Origin: Plantactinospora sp. KBS50
GTDB lineage: Bacteria > Actinomycetota > Actinomycetes > Mycobacteriales > Micromonosporaceae
Direction: 5' to 3'
DNA length: 64,000 nt
Assembly (NCBI RefSeq): GCF_002285795.1
Contig: NZ_CP022961.1
Coordinates: 5,336,001 to 5,400,000, forward strand
The notes below the pieces were generated by a model. It ran no database searches, was not told the origin of the DNA, and worked only from the letters and a program-made list of their open reading frames with translations. Both the position numbers and the translations under genes were made by a program. Shown here one piece after another: positions 51,822 through 62,629 of the stretch; positions within the stretch are counted from its first letter, which is position 1, and each line of letters starts with the position of its first letter.

Positions 51822-52439
51822 GTGTTCGAAGCCCTCACCGGAACCGGCCTGGCCGCCTCGGCCGGTCTCAACGCCTACATCCCATTGGTCCTTTTGGGAC
51901 TGTTGTCCCGCTACACCGACATGATCGACCTGCCGGCCGGCTGGCAGTGGCTCGGCAACGGCTGGGTGATCGTGATCCTGACGGCGCTGCTCGCCGTCGA
52001 GGTGGTGGCCGACAAGGTGCCGGTGGTGGACCACGTCAACGACGTCGTGCAGACGATCGTGCGGCCCACGGCCGGCGGCCTGGCGTTCGGGGCCGGCTCC
52101 GAGTCGCAGACGGTGACCGTGAGCGATCCGGGCCAGTTCTTCGGCTCCAAGCAGTGGATCCCCATCGCCGCCGGCGTGCTCATCGCGTTCAGCGTGCACG
52201 GCATCAAGGCGGCGGCCCGGCCGGTGATCAACGCGGCCACCGTCGGCATGGGCGCCCCGGTGGCCAGCACCGCCGAGGACGTCACGAGCGTGATCATGTC
52301 GCTGGCCGCGATCATCCTGCCGGTCCTGGTGCTGGTCTTCCTCGTCGCCATGGTCGCGTTCGTGGCCTGGCTGCTGCGGCGGCGCCGGGACCGCCGCCGG
52401 GAACGGCTGGCCGCCCGCGCCGCCGGCTACCCCGAATGA
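51822..52439 (+). CDS. DUF4126 membrane protein
   Basis: A 205-residue membrane protein with about five hydrophobic segments, beginning [30 protein letters not shown] and including [30 protein letters not shown], the DUF4126 signature. Function unknown in the family. A basic C-terminal tail ([17 protein letters not shown]) is probably cytoplasmic. GTG start. Divergent from nucS across 72 bp. Confidence 0.85.
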   Translation: MFEALTGTGLAASAGLNAYIPLVLLGLLSRYTDMIDLPAGWQWLGNGWVIVILTALLAVEVVADKVPVVDHVNDVVQTIVRPTAGGLAFGAGSESQTVTVSDPGQFFGSKQWIPIAAGVLIAFSVHGIKAAARPVINAATVGMGAPVASTAEDVTSVIMSLAAIILPVLVLVFLVAMVAFVAWLLRRRRDRRRERLAARAAGYPE

Positions 52440-52500
52440 CCGGGACCGGCACGCCGAACGACCGGCCCGACTGAGCCGAACAGCCCGGCGGAGCCGGCAA

Positions 52501-52518
52501 CCGTCGGGCACCCGACGG
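52501..52518. terminator. Compact hairpin after DUF4126 gene
   Basis: CCGTCGGG and CCCGACGG are perfectly complementary across two bases (7 bp with a four-base loop), 62 bases after the DUF4126 stop and upstream of the ABC transporter operon. Confidence 0.5.
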
Positions 52519-52637
52519 CGACGGATCGACGACTGACCCGGCCCCGCCCGGCGGCGCAGACTCGGATCCGGGTCGTGGTGGTAATGGGGGCCACCCCGGC
52601 CCACATCACCTGGGCGCCCGGACGCATAGTTGAGGGC

Positions 52638-53486
52638 ATGCAGACGGAAGTCGCCATCGCCGTACGCGGCCTGCGCAGGTCGTACGGCGGGACGGTCGCG
52701 GTGGACGGCATCGACCTGGACGTGGCCCGGGGCGAGGTGTTCGCGCTGCTCGGCCCCAACGGTGCCGGCAAGACCACCACCGTGGAAATCCTGGAGGGCT
52801 ACCGGCGGCGCGATGCCGGCGACGTACGGGTGCTCGGCGTCGACCCTGCCGCGGCGACCGCGGACTGGCGGGCGCGGGTGGGCATCGTGCTCCAGGGCAC
52901 CGGCGAGTTCGAGGAACTCACCGTGCGGGAGGTGGTCCAGCACTTCGCCGGCTTCTACCCGGACGGCGACGATCCGGACAAGGTGATCGAGCGGGTCGGG
53001 TTGACCGGAAAGGCCCGATCCCGGACGCACGCCCTCTCCGGCGGCCAGAAGCGCCGGCTGGACGTGGCGCTCGGCATCGTCGGCCGGCCCGAGCTGCTGT
53101 TCCTGGACGAGCCGACCACCGGCTTCGACCCGGCGGCCCGGCAGGAGTTCTGGGAGCTGATCCGGGACCTGGCCGCCGCCGGGACCACGATCGTGCTCAC
53201 CACGCACTACCTGGACGAGGCCGAGGCGCTGGCCGACCGGGTCGGCGTGATCGCCGCCGGCACCCTGGTCGAGGTCGCCCCGCCGAGCCGGTTGGGCGAC
53301 CGGGAGGCGGCCCCCGCCACCGTGTCCTGGCGTACCGCCGAGGGCGGTTCGGAGCAGACGACGAGCACGACGCCGACGGCGCTGGTCGCGGAGCTGGCCG
53401 AGCGGTTCGGCGGGGAGGTCCCCGGCCTGACCGTCACCCGGCCCACGCTGGAGGATGTCTACCTGCGGATGATCGGACACCGATGA
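52638..53486 (+). CDS. ABC-2 type transporter ATP-binding protein
   Basis: A 282-residue ABC ATPase: Walker [14 protein letters not shown]-loop [12 protein letters not shown], signature [14 protein letters not shown], Walker [14 protein letters not shown] and switch His in [15 protein letters not shown]. The DrrA-like form goes with two-gene drug or lipid exporters. ATG chosen after GAGGGC; the open frame upstream has no homology. Its last codons overlap the permease start (ATGA), so the two form one operon. Confidence 0.93.
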   Translation: MQTEVAIAVRGLRRSYGGTVAVDGIDLDVARGEVFALLGPNGAGKTTTVEILEGYRRRDAGDVRVLGVDPAAATADWRARVGIVLQGTGEFEELTVREVVQHFAGFYPDGDDPDKVIERVGLTGKARSRTHALSGGQKRRLDVALGIVGRPELLFLDEPTTGFDPAARQEFWELIRDLAAAGTTIVLTTHYLDEAEALADRVGVIAAGTLVEVAPPSRLGDREAAPATVSWRTAEGGSEQTTSTTPTALVAELAERFGGEVPGLTVTRPTLEDVYLRMIGHR

Positions 53487-54337
53487 GCACGACGACGGAC
53501 ACCCGCGCCCGTACCGGCGCACCGGTTGCCGGAGGGCGGCGGCGGCTCGGCCCGGCGAGCCTGGCCCTGCGGCAGGGCCGGCTGGAGATCCGGCAGTTCC
53601 TGCGCAGCCGGGAGTCGGTGGTCTTCACCCTGGGCTTCCCGGTGATCATGATCCTGATCTTCGCGTCGATCTTCAGCGGACAGATCGCGCCGGGCGTCAA
53701 CTACACGCAGTACTTCATCACCGGCATGATCGCCACCGGTCTGATGACCGTCAGCTTCCAGAACCTCGGCATCTGGATCCCGGTCGAACGCGACCGCGGG
53801 GTGCTGAAGCGGTTCCGCGGCACGCCCATGCCGAAGTGGGTGTACTTCGCCGGCAAGATCATCATGGTCATCGTGATCGGCACGTTCGGCACCGCACTGC
53901 TGGTGGCCATCTCCGCGGGGCTGTTCGACCTGCGGCTGCCCACCGACGCGGGGCACTGGCTCACCTTCGGCTGGGTGGCGGTGCTCGGGGTCACCGCCTG
54001 CACGCTGTGCGGCATCGCCATCTCGTCGCTGGCCCGGACCGCCCGCAGCGGCTCCGCGGTGGTCACCCCGGTGGCGCTGGTGCTCCAGTTCATCTCCGGG
54101 GTGTTCTTCGTCTTCACCGACCTGCCGCCGTGGATGCGCCAGGTGGCCGCGATCTTCCCGCTCAAGTGGATGTGCCAGGGCCTGCGCGCGGTGTTCCTGC
54201 CCGAGTCGTTCGGCGCACGGGAGCCGGCCGGGTCGTTCGAACTCGGCCGGGTGGCCCTGGTGCTGGCCGCCTGGTGCGTCATCGGCCTGGTGATCTGCCT
54301 GCTCACCTTCCGCTGGACCACCCGGCGCGACGGCTGA
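53483..54337 (+). CDS. ABC-2 type transporter permease
   Basis: A 284-residue inner-membrane permease with six hydrophobic segments ([60 protein letters not shown] and others) and the ABC-2 motif [15 protein letters not shown] after an ERDRGVLKR stretch. Pairs with the ATPase gene it overlaps; together they form a DrrAB-like exporter of unknown substrate. Confidence 0.92.
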   Translation: MSTTTDTRARTGAPVAGGRRRLGPASLALRQGRLEIRQFLRSRESVVFTLGFPVIMILIFASIFSGQIAPGVNYTQYFITGMIATGLMTVSFQNLGIWIPVERDRGVLKRFRGTPMPKWVYFAGKIIMVIVIGTFGTALLVAISAGLFDLRLPTDAGHWLTFGWVAVLGVTACTLCGIAISSLARTARSGSAVVTPVALVLQFISGVFFVFTDLPPWMRQVAAIFPLKWMCQGLRAVFLPESFGAREPAGSFELGRVALVLAAWCVIGLVICLLTFRWTTRRDG

Positions 54338-54343
54338 GGCCGA

Positions 54344-54369
54344 CCGAGGCCACCGTCCGGACACCTCGG
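54344..54369. terminator. Weak hairpin between convergent genes
   Basis: CCGAGG and CCTCGG (6-bp stem, 14-base loop) lie between the ABC permease and the convergent dehydrogenase gene. Confidence 0.3.
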
Positions 54370-54386
54370 CCGCCGCCCCGCCGGTC

Positions 54387-55235
54387 TCAGTACGTGTAGA
54401 AGCCCCTTCCGGTCTTGCGGCCCAGGTCACCGGCGGTCACCATCCGCTGCAACAGCTCCGGCGGGAAGAACTTCTCGTCCGCGGTGTCGGTGTAGATGTT
54501 CCTCGCGGCGTGCAGCAGCACGTCCGCACCGGTCAGGTCGGTGGTGGCGAGCGGACCCATGGCGTGCCCGAAGCCCAGCCGGCAGGCGGTGTCCAGATCC
54601 TCGGCGGAGACCACGCCGGACTCCACCAGCTTGACCGCCTCGACCACCAGCGCCGCGATCAGCCGGGTGGTGACGAAGCCGGCGATGTCCCGGTTGACCA
54701 CCACCACGGTCTTGCCGATCCCCTCCGCGAAGGTCCGCGCGGTGGCCAGCGTCTCGTCGCCGGTCTTGTGGCCGCGGACCAGCTCGCAGAGTTGCATCAT
54801 CGGCACCGGCGAGAAGAAGTGCGTGCCGACCACCGACTCGGGCCGCTGGGTCACCGCGGCGATCTGGGTCACCGGAATCGCCGAGGTGTTGGTGGCCAGC
54901 ACCGCGCCCGGCTTGCAGATCTTGTCCAGCGCCCGGAAGACCTCGTGCTTCACCTCAAGCCGCTCGAAAACGGCCTCGACCACCACGTCGGCGTCGGCCG
55001 CGGCCTCCAGTTCGGTGGTCGGGGTGATCCGGTCCAGCGTGGCCGAGACCTCGGCCGCGTCGATCTTCCCCTTGGCCGCGAACCGCTCCAGCGACGTCCG
55101 GATCCCGTCCAGACCACGGCCGGTGGCCGCGTCGTCCAGGTCCCGCAGCGTCACCCGCCATCCGGCCCGGGCCGCCACCTGGGCGATCCCGGAACCCATC
55201 AGACCTGCACCGATGACCGCGAGCCGACCCGACAT
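54387..55235 (-). CDS. 3-hydroxybutyryl-CoA dehydrogenase
   Basis: A 282-residue NAD(P)-dependent 3-hydroxyacyl-CoA dehydrogenase: LAVIGAGLMGSGIAQVAARAG (NAD loop), NTSAIPVTQIAAVTQRPESVVGTHFFSPVPMMQL with the catalytic His, and TAGDLGRKTGRGFYTY at the end. It acts in butyryl-CoA/acetoacetyl-CoA metabolism, matching the thiolase and IcmA steps encoded elsewhere in the window. GGGAGAAG precedes the start. The best copy of the shared palindrome lies 52 bp upstream. Confidence 0.93.
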   Translation of the reverse strand: MSGRLAVIGAGLMGSGIAQVAARAGWRVTLRDLDDAATGRGLDGIRTSLERFAAKGKIDAAEVSATLDRITPTTELEAAADADVVVEAVFERLEVKHEVFRALDKICKPGAVLATNTSAIPVTQIAAVTQRPESVVGTHFFSPVPMMQLCELVRGHKTGDETLATARTFAEGIGKTVVVVNRDIAGFVTTRLIAALVVEAVKLVESGVVSAEDLDTACRLGFGHAMGPLATTDLTGADVLLHAARNIYTDTADEKFFPPELLQRMVTAGDLGRKTGRGFYTY

Positions 55236-55286
55236 CTGCTTCTCCCTCGCCCTGGACGAACTGGTCTGCCAGCACCTTAGCTCCCC

Positions 55287-55300
55287 TGAACGATCGTGCA
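55287..55300. promoter_or_regulatory. Acyl-CoA palindrome, site 4 (3-hydroxybutyryl-CoA dehydrogenase)
   Basis: TGAACGATCGTGCA matches the perfect palindrome TGAACGATCGTTCA at 13 of 14 positions, 52 bp upstream of the dehydrogenase start, between it and the murA stop. Confidence 0.6.
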
Positions 55301-55328
55301 GGACAGCCGGGCGGCCCCGGTCGACCGG

Positions 55329-56903
55329 TCAGAGCGAGTAGGCGGGCTCCTCGGGCGCCAGCGCCCGTTCGACAGTCACCCCGAGGCAGCGCAGGTCGGA
55401 GACGAAATCCGGGTAGCCCCGGTCGATATGGTGCACGTGCGACACCTCGGTGATCCCGTCCGCGCAGAGGCCGGCGATCACCAGACCGGCCCCGGCCCGG
55501 ATGTCGGTGGCCCGGACCGGGGCGCCGGAGAGCCGCTCCCGGCCACGGACGACGGCGTGATGGCCGTCGGTCCGGATGTCGGCACCGAGCCGGGACATCT
55601 CGTTCACGAACATGAACCGCCCGTCGAAGATGTTCTCGGTGATCAACGAGGCGCCCTCGCTGATCGACGCCAGCCCGATCGCCATCGGCAGCAGGTCGGT
55701 GGCGAACCCGGGGAACGGCAGCGTGACCACGTCGACCGCGGTGGGCCGGCGGTCCATCCGGACCCGGAACGCGTCCGGCCGGCTCTCCACCAGACCGCCG
55801 GCCGACACCACCTTGTCCAGGGCGATCTCCAAGAATCCCGGGGTCACCCCGGTCACCGTCACGTCGCCGCGGGTCATCGCCGCCGCGAACGCCCAGGTGC
55901 CGGCCACGATCCGGTCGCCCACCGTGGCGTGCCGCACCGGACGCAGCGTGTCCACCCCCTCGATCCGGATGGTGGAGCTGCCCGCGCCGGAGATCTGCGC
56001 GCCCATCTCGGCCAGCATCGCGCAGATGTCGACGATCTCCGGTTCCCGGGCCGCGTTGTCGATCACGGTGACGCCGTCGGCCAGCACGGCCGCCATCACC
56101 AGGTTCTCGGTCGCACCCACGCTCGGAAAATCGAGCCAGATCGTGGCACCCCGCAGCCCCTTGGGCGCGGACGCCACCACGAAGCCGTGCTCACCGGAGA
56201 TCTCCGCACCCATCCGGGCGAGCCCGGCGACGTGCATGTCCAGTCCCCGGGAGCCGATCGCGTCACCACCGGGCAGCGCGACCCGCACGTACCCCCGGCG
56301 GGCGAGCAACGGACCGAGCACGCAGATCGACGCGCGCAGCTGGCGTACCAGGTCGTAGTCCGCCTCCGTACCGGGCGAGTCCGGCACGTCGATGGTGACC
56401 GACCGGGACCGCGGCGGCGGAGCCGGCGGCACCGCGCCCGCCGGCCCGCCGGCGACGATCTCCCGGGCCGGCGACACCGCCACGTCGCTGGCGGGGGTCA
56501 CCGCGATGTCGCTGGCCGGCGGCGGGGCGGCCAGGTCGGCCGCCGCGGGTGCCTCCAGGTCCGCCGCCGCGGCGGGTGCGACCAGACCGGGCCGGGTCGG
56601 CGGTACGACCAGACCGGAGCCGCTCGCGCTGACCGGCAGACCCGGCCCGCCCATCGCCAGCCCGGCGCCGTCGCCCGGGGCCGGGTCGTCGTCGCCGAAG
56701 GTCACCTCGCAGCCGAGCCGGCGCAGCACCTCGCCCATGATCGCGATGTCCGTGATCCGCGGCACGTTGGTGATCACGCTGCGCCCGGGTGCCAGCAGCG
56801 CCGCGGCCATCAGCTTGAGCGCCGAGTTCTTGGCGCCCACCACCCGCACCTCGCCGGCGAGCCGCGCGCCACCGCCAACCCTGATCACGTCCATGTCGGT
56901 CAT
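55329..56903 (-). CDS. murA: UDP-N-acetylglucosamine 1-carboxyvinyltransferase with large insert
   Basis: Catalyses the first committed step of peptidoglycan synthesis, adding enolpyruvate to UDP-GlcNAc. Lys25-Asn26 (GAKNSALK) and RLGCEVTF are visible, and [11 protein letters not shown] carries Asp214 where Cys115 of E. coli binds fosfomycin, predicting intrinsic resistance as in mycobacteria. The protein has 524 residues against the usual ~420-430. The excess is an Ala/Pro/Asp-rich insert (residues ~70-168, with [15 protein letters not shown]-type repeats) between two domain-I strands. ATG choice is between two near codons; neither has a clear ribosome site. Divergent from the adenosyltransferase gene. 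Confidence 0.92.
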   Translation of the reverse strand: MTDMDVIRVGGGARLAGEVRVVGAKNSALKLMAAALLAPGRSVITNVPRITDIAIMGEVLRRLGCEVTFGDDDPAPGDGAGLAMGGPGLPVSASGSGLVVPPTRPGLVAPAAAADLEAPAAADLAAPPPASDIAVTPASDVAVSPAREIVAGGPAGAVPPAPPPRSRSVTIDVPDSPGTEADYDLVRQLRASICVLGPLLARRGYVRVALPGGDAIGSRGLDMHVAGLARMGAEISGEHGFVVASAPKGLRGATIWLDFPSVGATENLVMAAVLADGVTVIDNAAREPEIVDICAMLAEMGAQISGAGSSTIRIEGVDTLRPVRHATVGDRIVAGTWAFAAAMTRGDVTVTGVTPGFLEIALDKVVSAGGLVESRPDAFRVRMDRRPTAVDVVTLPFPGFATDLLPMAIGLASISEGASLITENIFDGRFMFVNEMSRLGADIRTDGHHAVVRGRERLSGAPVRATDIRAGAGLVIAGLCADGITEVSHVHHIDRGYPDFVSDLRCLGVTVERALAPEEPAYSL

Positions 56904-57000
56904 CGTATGGTCACCGCCGTCGGTGGGCTCGGCGCCGCCGTCGACGGCCGGGACCGGCCGCTCGGGCGACGACCGGCCGGTCGTCCGTACGCTGTGCGTC

Positions 57001-57573
57001 ATGGCCGTTCACCTCACCCGCATCTACACCCGGACCGGCGACGCCGGTACGACCAGGCTGGTCAACAACGAGGAGGTCGCCAAGACCCATCCGCGGATCA
57101 CCGCGTACGCCGACGTGGACGAGTGCAACGCGGCGCTCGGAGTCGCCCTCGCGCTCGGGCAGCTTCCCGACGACCTGCGCTCGGTGCTCGGCACGATCCA
57201 GAACGACCTGTTCGACGTGGGGGCCGACCTGGGAAACCCGGTGGAGCCCGAGCCGGCGTACCCGCCGCTGCGGGTGACGCAGGAGTACGTGGACCGGCTG
57301 GAGAGCTGGTGTGACGAGTACAACGAGCGGCTGGGCAAGCTGGACTCCTTCATCCTCCCCGGCGGCAGCCCCGGCGCGGCGCTGCTGCACGCCGCCCGCA
57401 CCATCGCCCGCCGGGCGGAACGATCGGCCTGGGCGCTGATCGGCAGTGATCCGGAACGAACCAGTGATCTCCCGGCAAAGTATCTCAATCGCCTCTCCGA
57501 TCTGCTGTTCATCCTGGCAAGATCCGCCAACCCGGACGGCGATGTGCTATGGGTACCGGGAGCCAACCGTTGA
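57001..57573 (+). CDS. Cob(I)alamin adenosyltransferase (PduO type)
   Basis: A 190-residue PduO-type ATP:corrinoid adenosyltransferase that makes adenosylcobalamin, the cofactor of IcmA. The N-terminal ATP-binding motif [11 protein letters not shown], the helix with [10 protein letters not shown], and the conserved end [13 protein letters not shown]...[14 protein letters not shown] are all present. It is a full-length single-domain enzyme. The divergent promoter with murA spans 97 bp. The VOC gene downstream overlaps its end. Confidence 0.93.
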   Translation: MAVHLTRIYTRTGDAGTTRLVNNEEVAKTHPRITAYADVDECNAALGVALALGQLPDDLRSVLGTIQNDLFDVGADLGNPVEPEPAYPPLRVTQEYVDRLESWCDEYNERLGKLDSFILPGGSPGAALLHAARTIARRAERSAWALIGSDPERTSDLPAKYLNRLSDLLFILARSANPDGDVLWVPGANR

Positions 57574-58007
57574 CCGGTGACGGTTGCGCGCCGGCGTCCC
57601 CGGGCGGACTGCACCACGTCGAAATCTGGGTACCCGACCTGGCCACCGCGATCGAGGACTGGGGCTGGCTGCTCACCGAGCTGGGCTGGCAGCCGTACCA
57701 GGACTGGCCGGCCGGACGCTCCTGGCGGCACGGTCCCAGCTATCTGGTCCTGGAACGGTCGCCCGCGCTCACCGGCGACCGGCACGACCGGCGGGCACCG
57801 GGCCTCAACCACCTGGCCTTCCACGCCGGCGCGCGGGCCGCGGTGGACCGGCTGGTCGAACTGGCCCCGGCACACGGCTGGTCACTGCTGTTCCCGGACC
57901 GCCACCCGCACGCCGGCGGACCCGAGCACTACGCGGCCTATCTGGCCGAACGGCAGGGCTACGAGGTCGAACTCGTCGCCGACGACGACCATCGGTACCC
58001 GACGTAG
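57549..58007 (+). CDS. VOC-superfamily (glyoxalase-like) protein
   Basis: A 152-residue VOC-fold protein: HHVEIWVPDLATAIEDWGWLLTELGW forms the first module and GLNHLAFHAGARAAVDRLV the second, with His ligands in both and a final Glu in QGYEVELVADD. Members include lyases, dioxygenases and resistance proteins; function unknown here. Start uncertain: the ATG given overlaps the upstream gene by 25 bp, while a TTG at 57570 would overlap its stop by TTGA. Confidence 0.8.
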   Translation: MGTGSQPLTGDGCAPASPGGLHHVEIWVPDLATAIEDWGWLLTELGWQPYQDWPAGRSWRHGPSYLVLERSPALTGDRHDRRAPGLNHLAFHAGARAAVDRLVELAPAHGWSLLFPDRHPHAGGPEHYAAYLAERQGYEVELVADDDHRYPT

Positions 58008-58025
58008 CCGGTCCATCGACCGGCT
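58006..58025. terminator. Compact bidirectional hairpin
   Basis: AGCCGGTC-catc-GACCGGCT is a perfect 8-bp stem with a four-base loop between the convergent VOC and DUF2550 genes, touching both stop codons. It likely ends the atpC-DUF2550 transcript. Confidence 0.65.
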
Positions 58026-58480
58026 CAGGCGGCGGGGCGGTCCTGCGGGGCCAGACGCGGCGAGGCCGCCCCGGGCGGGGCGGCCTCGATCCATGACAGG
58101 AATCCGGTGACCGTTGAGCGGGCCATGGCGATCTCCACCGGAGCGTGGTGGCTGGTACAGCGGAGGATCACCCAGTCCTCGGGCATGGACAGCCGCTCCT
58201 GACCCTCGGGGGCACGGCGGCTCTCCACCGCGAGCCCGCGGCGGGCCAGCACCCGTTTGGGGCGCAGCGCGAAGCTGAACATGCGGTACCAGCGCAGCTC
58301 GTCGTCGGTGAACCGGCCGAACCCGGGTGACCAGCCACGCTGGTTGAGAAGCGTGGAGACCCGGACGCTGAGCCGGATGATGCCGCCGGAGCGGGTGAAC
58401 AGGGCACGACGGACAAAGAGCACCGCGAGGAGGACGAACAGGACGGCGATGCCGATCCCGACCCCCTCAACGAACTCCAT
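58025..58480 (-). CDS. DUF2550 membrane protein
   Basis: A 151-residue protein with one N-terminal transmembrane helix (GIGIAVLFVLLAVLFVRRALF) and the DUF2550 core (GFGRFTDDELRWYRMFSFALRPKRVL). In actinobacteria this gene regularly follows atpC, as here (12 bp gap). Function unknown. Confidence 0.9.
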   Translation of the reverse strand: MEFVEGVGIGIAVLFVLLAVLFVRRALFTRSGGIIRLSVRVSTLLNQRGWSPGFGRFTDDELRWYRMFSFALRPKRVLARRGLAVESRRAPEGQERLSMPEDWVILRCTSHHAPVEIAMARSTVTGFLSWIEAAPPGAASPRLAPQDRPAA

Positions 58481-58492
58481 CTCCGCCCCCGC

Positions 58493-58777
58493 TCAGCGGG
58501 ACTGGGCCGGGCTGACCGGGCTGGCGCTCTCCGCCAGCACCGTCACTCCCTCACCGGTCACCGACAGGAATCCGCCGGTCACCTCGTAGGCGAGCTGCTC
58601 GCCGCCGGCCCGCTTGATGCGTACCTGGCTCGGCTCGGCCAGCAGGCCCAGCAGCGGCGCGTGGCCGGGCAGCACGCCGATCTCGCCCTCGGTCGTCCGG
58701 GCGACCACCATCTCGGCCTCACCCGTCCAGAGCTTCTCCTCGACGGACACCAGCTCGACGCTAAGCTGCTTTGCCAC
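58493..58777 (-). CDS. atpC: F1Fo ATP synthase epsilon subunit
   Basis: A 94-residue short epsilon subunit containing mainly the N-terminal beta-sandwich (LSVELVSVEEKLWTGEAEMVVART, GEIGVLPGHAPLLGLLAEPSQVRI), without the long C-terminal helical arm; short forms are known in actinobacteria. It regulates rotation and ATP hydrolysis of F1. Normally the gene follows atpD directly; here an LCP gene and 107 bp separate them, so it needs its own promoter or readthrough. Confidence 0.93.
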   Translation of the reverse strand: MAKQLSVELVSVEEKLWTGEAEMVVARTTEGEIGVLPGHAPLLGLLAEPSQVRIKRAGGEQLAYEVTGGFLSVTGEGVTVLAESASPVSPAQSR

Positions 58778-58884
58778 GCTCTCTCCTTACAGCGGCGGGG
58801 TGTGATGAGTCTAGTTGGCGACCGGACGTCACCCCAACGCGGGTACCCGGCGACTCGATCCTGACACCAACCCGCCGGGCGGGG

Positions 58885-60054
58885 TCAGCGGTCCTTGTTC
58901 CGCAGGTCCGGGTGCTCGGCGAGGAATTCGCCGACCCGATCGGCCCGGACGGACGCGAAGAAGTCCTTCGCGACCGGCAGCAGCCGCTCACCGCGATAGC
59001 CGGAGCCCTGGCCGATGGCCTCGCCCGGCAACCTGATCATCTCGATCGAACTCGCCCGCAGGTCGCGCAGGGCCAGCGCCCACTCCGCGACGTCGTTGCC
59101 CCGGCCGTTGAAGATCAACGACTCGCCCGCGGCGCGCAGCACGGCGTCCAGCTTGAGCGGGTTGCTCAACACGTCCCGACCGAACGCCTGCGCCACCATG
59201 GCCCGGACGAACTGCTGCTGGTGGCGCTGCCGGTCGTAGTCGCCGTGGGGCAGGCCGTAGCGCTGCCGCACGTAGTCCAGCGCCTGCCAGCCCTTCAGGT
59301 GCGCCGACCCCTTCCGGTACGTCGCCTGCGGACCGGTGTAACCGCCGCCGCCCGGCCGCAGGGTCCGCAGGCTCCCGTCCGGCTGGCGGTGCTCGGACTT
59401 CACGTCCGTGTCGATGTACAGGTCGACCCCGCCCATGGCATCGACGATCCGTTGGAACCCGCCGAAGTCGATGATGGCGCCGGCGTCGAACCGCTTGATT
59501 CCGGTGTACGCGCCGATGGTCTTGGAGAGCAGTTCGAAACCCCGGGCCGGATCGGGTTCGGCCTGACCGGGAACCTGGCTGCCGTACGCCATGGCGCCGT
59601 TGATCTTCCCATGGCGGCCCCGGAAGCCGGCCTTGGCGAACGCCGGGATGTCCACCACCAGGTCGCGCGGGATGGAGAACAGGTACGCCCGGTCCAGCGA
59701 CCGCTCGACGTGCAGGATCATGATCGAGTCGGACCGCGGCGGCTCGTTGACCTGGCCCGCCCGCGGGTCGATGCCGACCAGCAGCAGGTTCAGCGGCCCG
59801 CGGATGTCGCTGGTGGGGGTCGGCGAGCCGGCCGCCTCCTCGCCGAACAGGTCCGCCTCGACCACGGTGTTCTCGTACCGGCCGACCAGGGCGTGCGCTC
59901 CGAGCGCCGCGCCGCCGCCGAGCAGTGTCAACAGCACGCCCGCGATGAGGCAGATCCGCACCCACCGCGGCCGCCGACGCCGCGCCGGAGCACCGGCGTT
60001 CTCCTCCGACCCGCCGGTCCCCGCCTCTGCCACAAGGCCGAAGATACCTCGCAT
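58885..60054 (-). CDS. LytR-CpsA-Psr (LCP) family glycopolymer transferase
   Basis: A 389-residue membrane-anchored LCP protein. A cytoplasmic leader and one transmembrane helix (VRICLIAGVLLTLLGGGAALGAHAL, ~residues 32-56) precede the LCP domain: LNLLLVGIDPR, RSDSIMILHV, YLFSIPRDLVVDIP, DAMGGVDLYID and YVRQRYGLPHGDYDRQRHQQQF. LCP enzymes attach glycopolymers from undecaprenyl carriers to peptidoglycan. Its place between atpD and atpC is unusual. It is a candidate for anchoring the surface glycan encoded in this window, but that is inference. Confidence 0.92.
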   Translation of the reverse strand: MRGIFGLVAEAGTGGSEENAGAPARRRRPRWVRICLIAGVLLTLLGGGAALGAHALVGRYENTVVEADLFGEEAAGSPTPTSDIRGPLNLLLVGIDPRAGQVNEPPRSDSIMILHVERSLDRAYLFSIPRDLVVDIPAFAKAGFRGRHGKINGAMAYGSQVPGQAEPDPARGFELLSKTIGAYTGIKRFDAGAIIDFGGFQRIVDAMGGVDLYIDTDVKSEHRQPDGSLRTLRPGGGGYTGPQATYRKGSAHLKGWQALDYVRQRYGLPHGDYDRQRHQQQFVRAMVAQAFGRDVLSNPLKLDAVLRAAGESLIFNGRGNDVAEWALALRDLRASSIEMIRLPGEAIGQGSGYRGERLLPVAKDFFASVRADRVGEFLAEHPDLRNKDR

Positions 60055-60088
60055 CCGTCACATCGGCGCGTCGAGCGGATGTCGGGAC

Positions 60089-60158
60089 GTCGATGCCGGG
60101 CCGTCGATGCCCGGCCGTCGACGCCGGGCCGTCGACGCCGGGCCGTCGGTGCCGGACG
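60089..60158. repeat. Five 14-bp tandem repeats upstream of LCP gene
   Basis: Five consecutive 14-bp units of GTCGAYGCCSGGCC form; units three and four are identical. The array occupies the space between the atpD-side hairpin and the LCP start, where the LCP promoter would be expected. Confidence 0.93.
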
Positions 60159-60171
60159 CCCGCAGACGGCG

Positions 60172-60205
60172 ACGGGCCGCGCCGGCGGGTGCCGGTGCGG
60201 CCCGT
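60172..60205 (-). terminator. Hairpin 25 bp after atpD stop
   Basis: ACGGGCCGC and GCGGCCCGT form a perfect 9-bp stem with a 16-base GC-rich loop just downstream of atpD. It would end or weaken transcription before the LCP gene and atpC. Confidence 0.55.
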
Positions 60206-60229
60206 TGCATGTCGCTGACGGGTCGGGCG

Positions 60230-62619
<2,390 letters not shown>

Positions 62620-62629
62620 GTCCGCAGCC

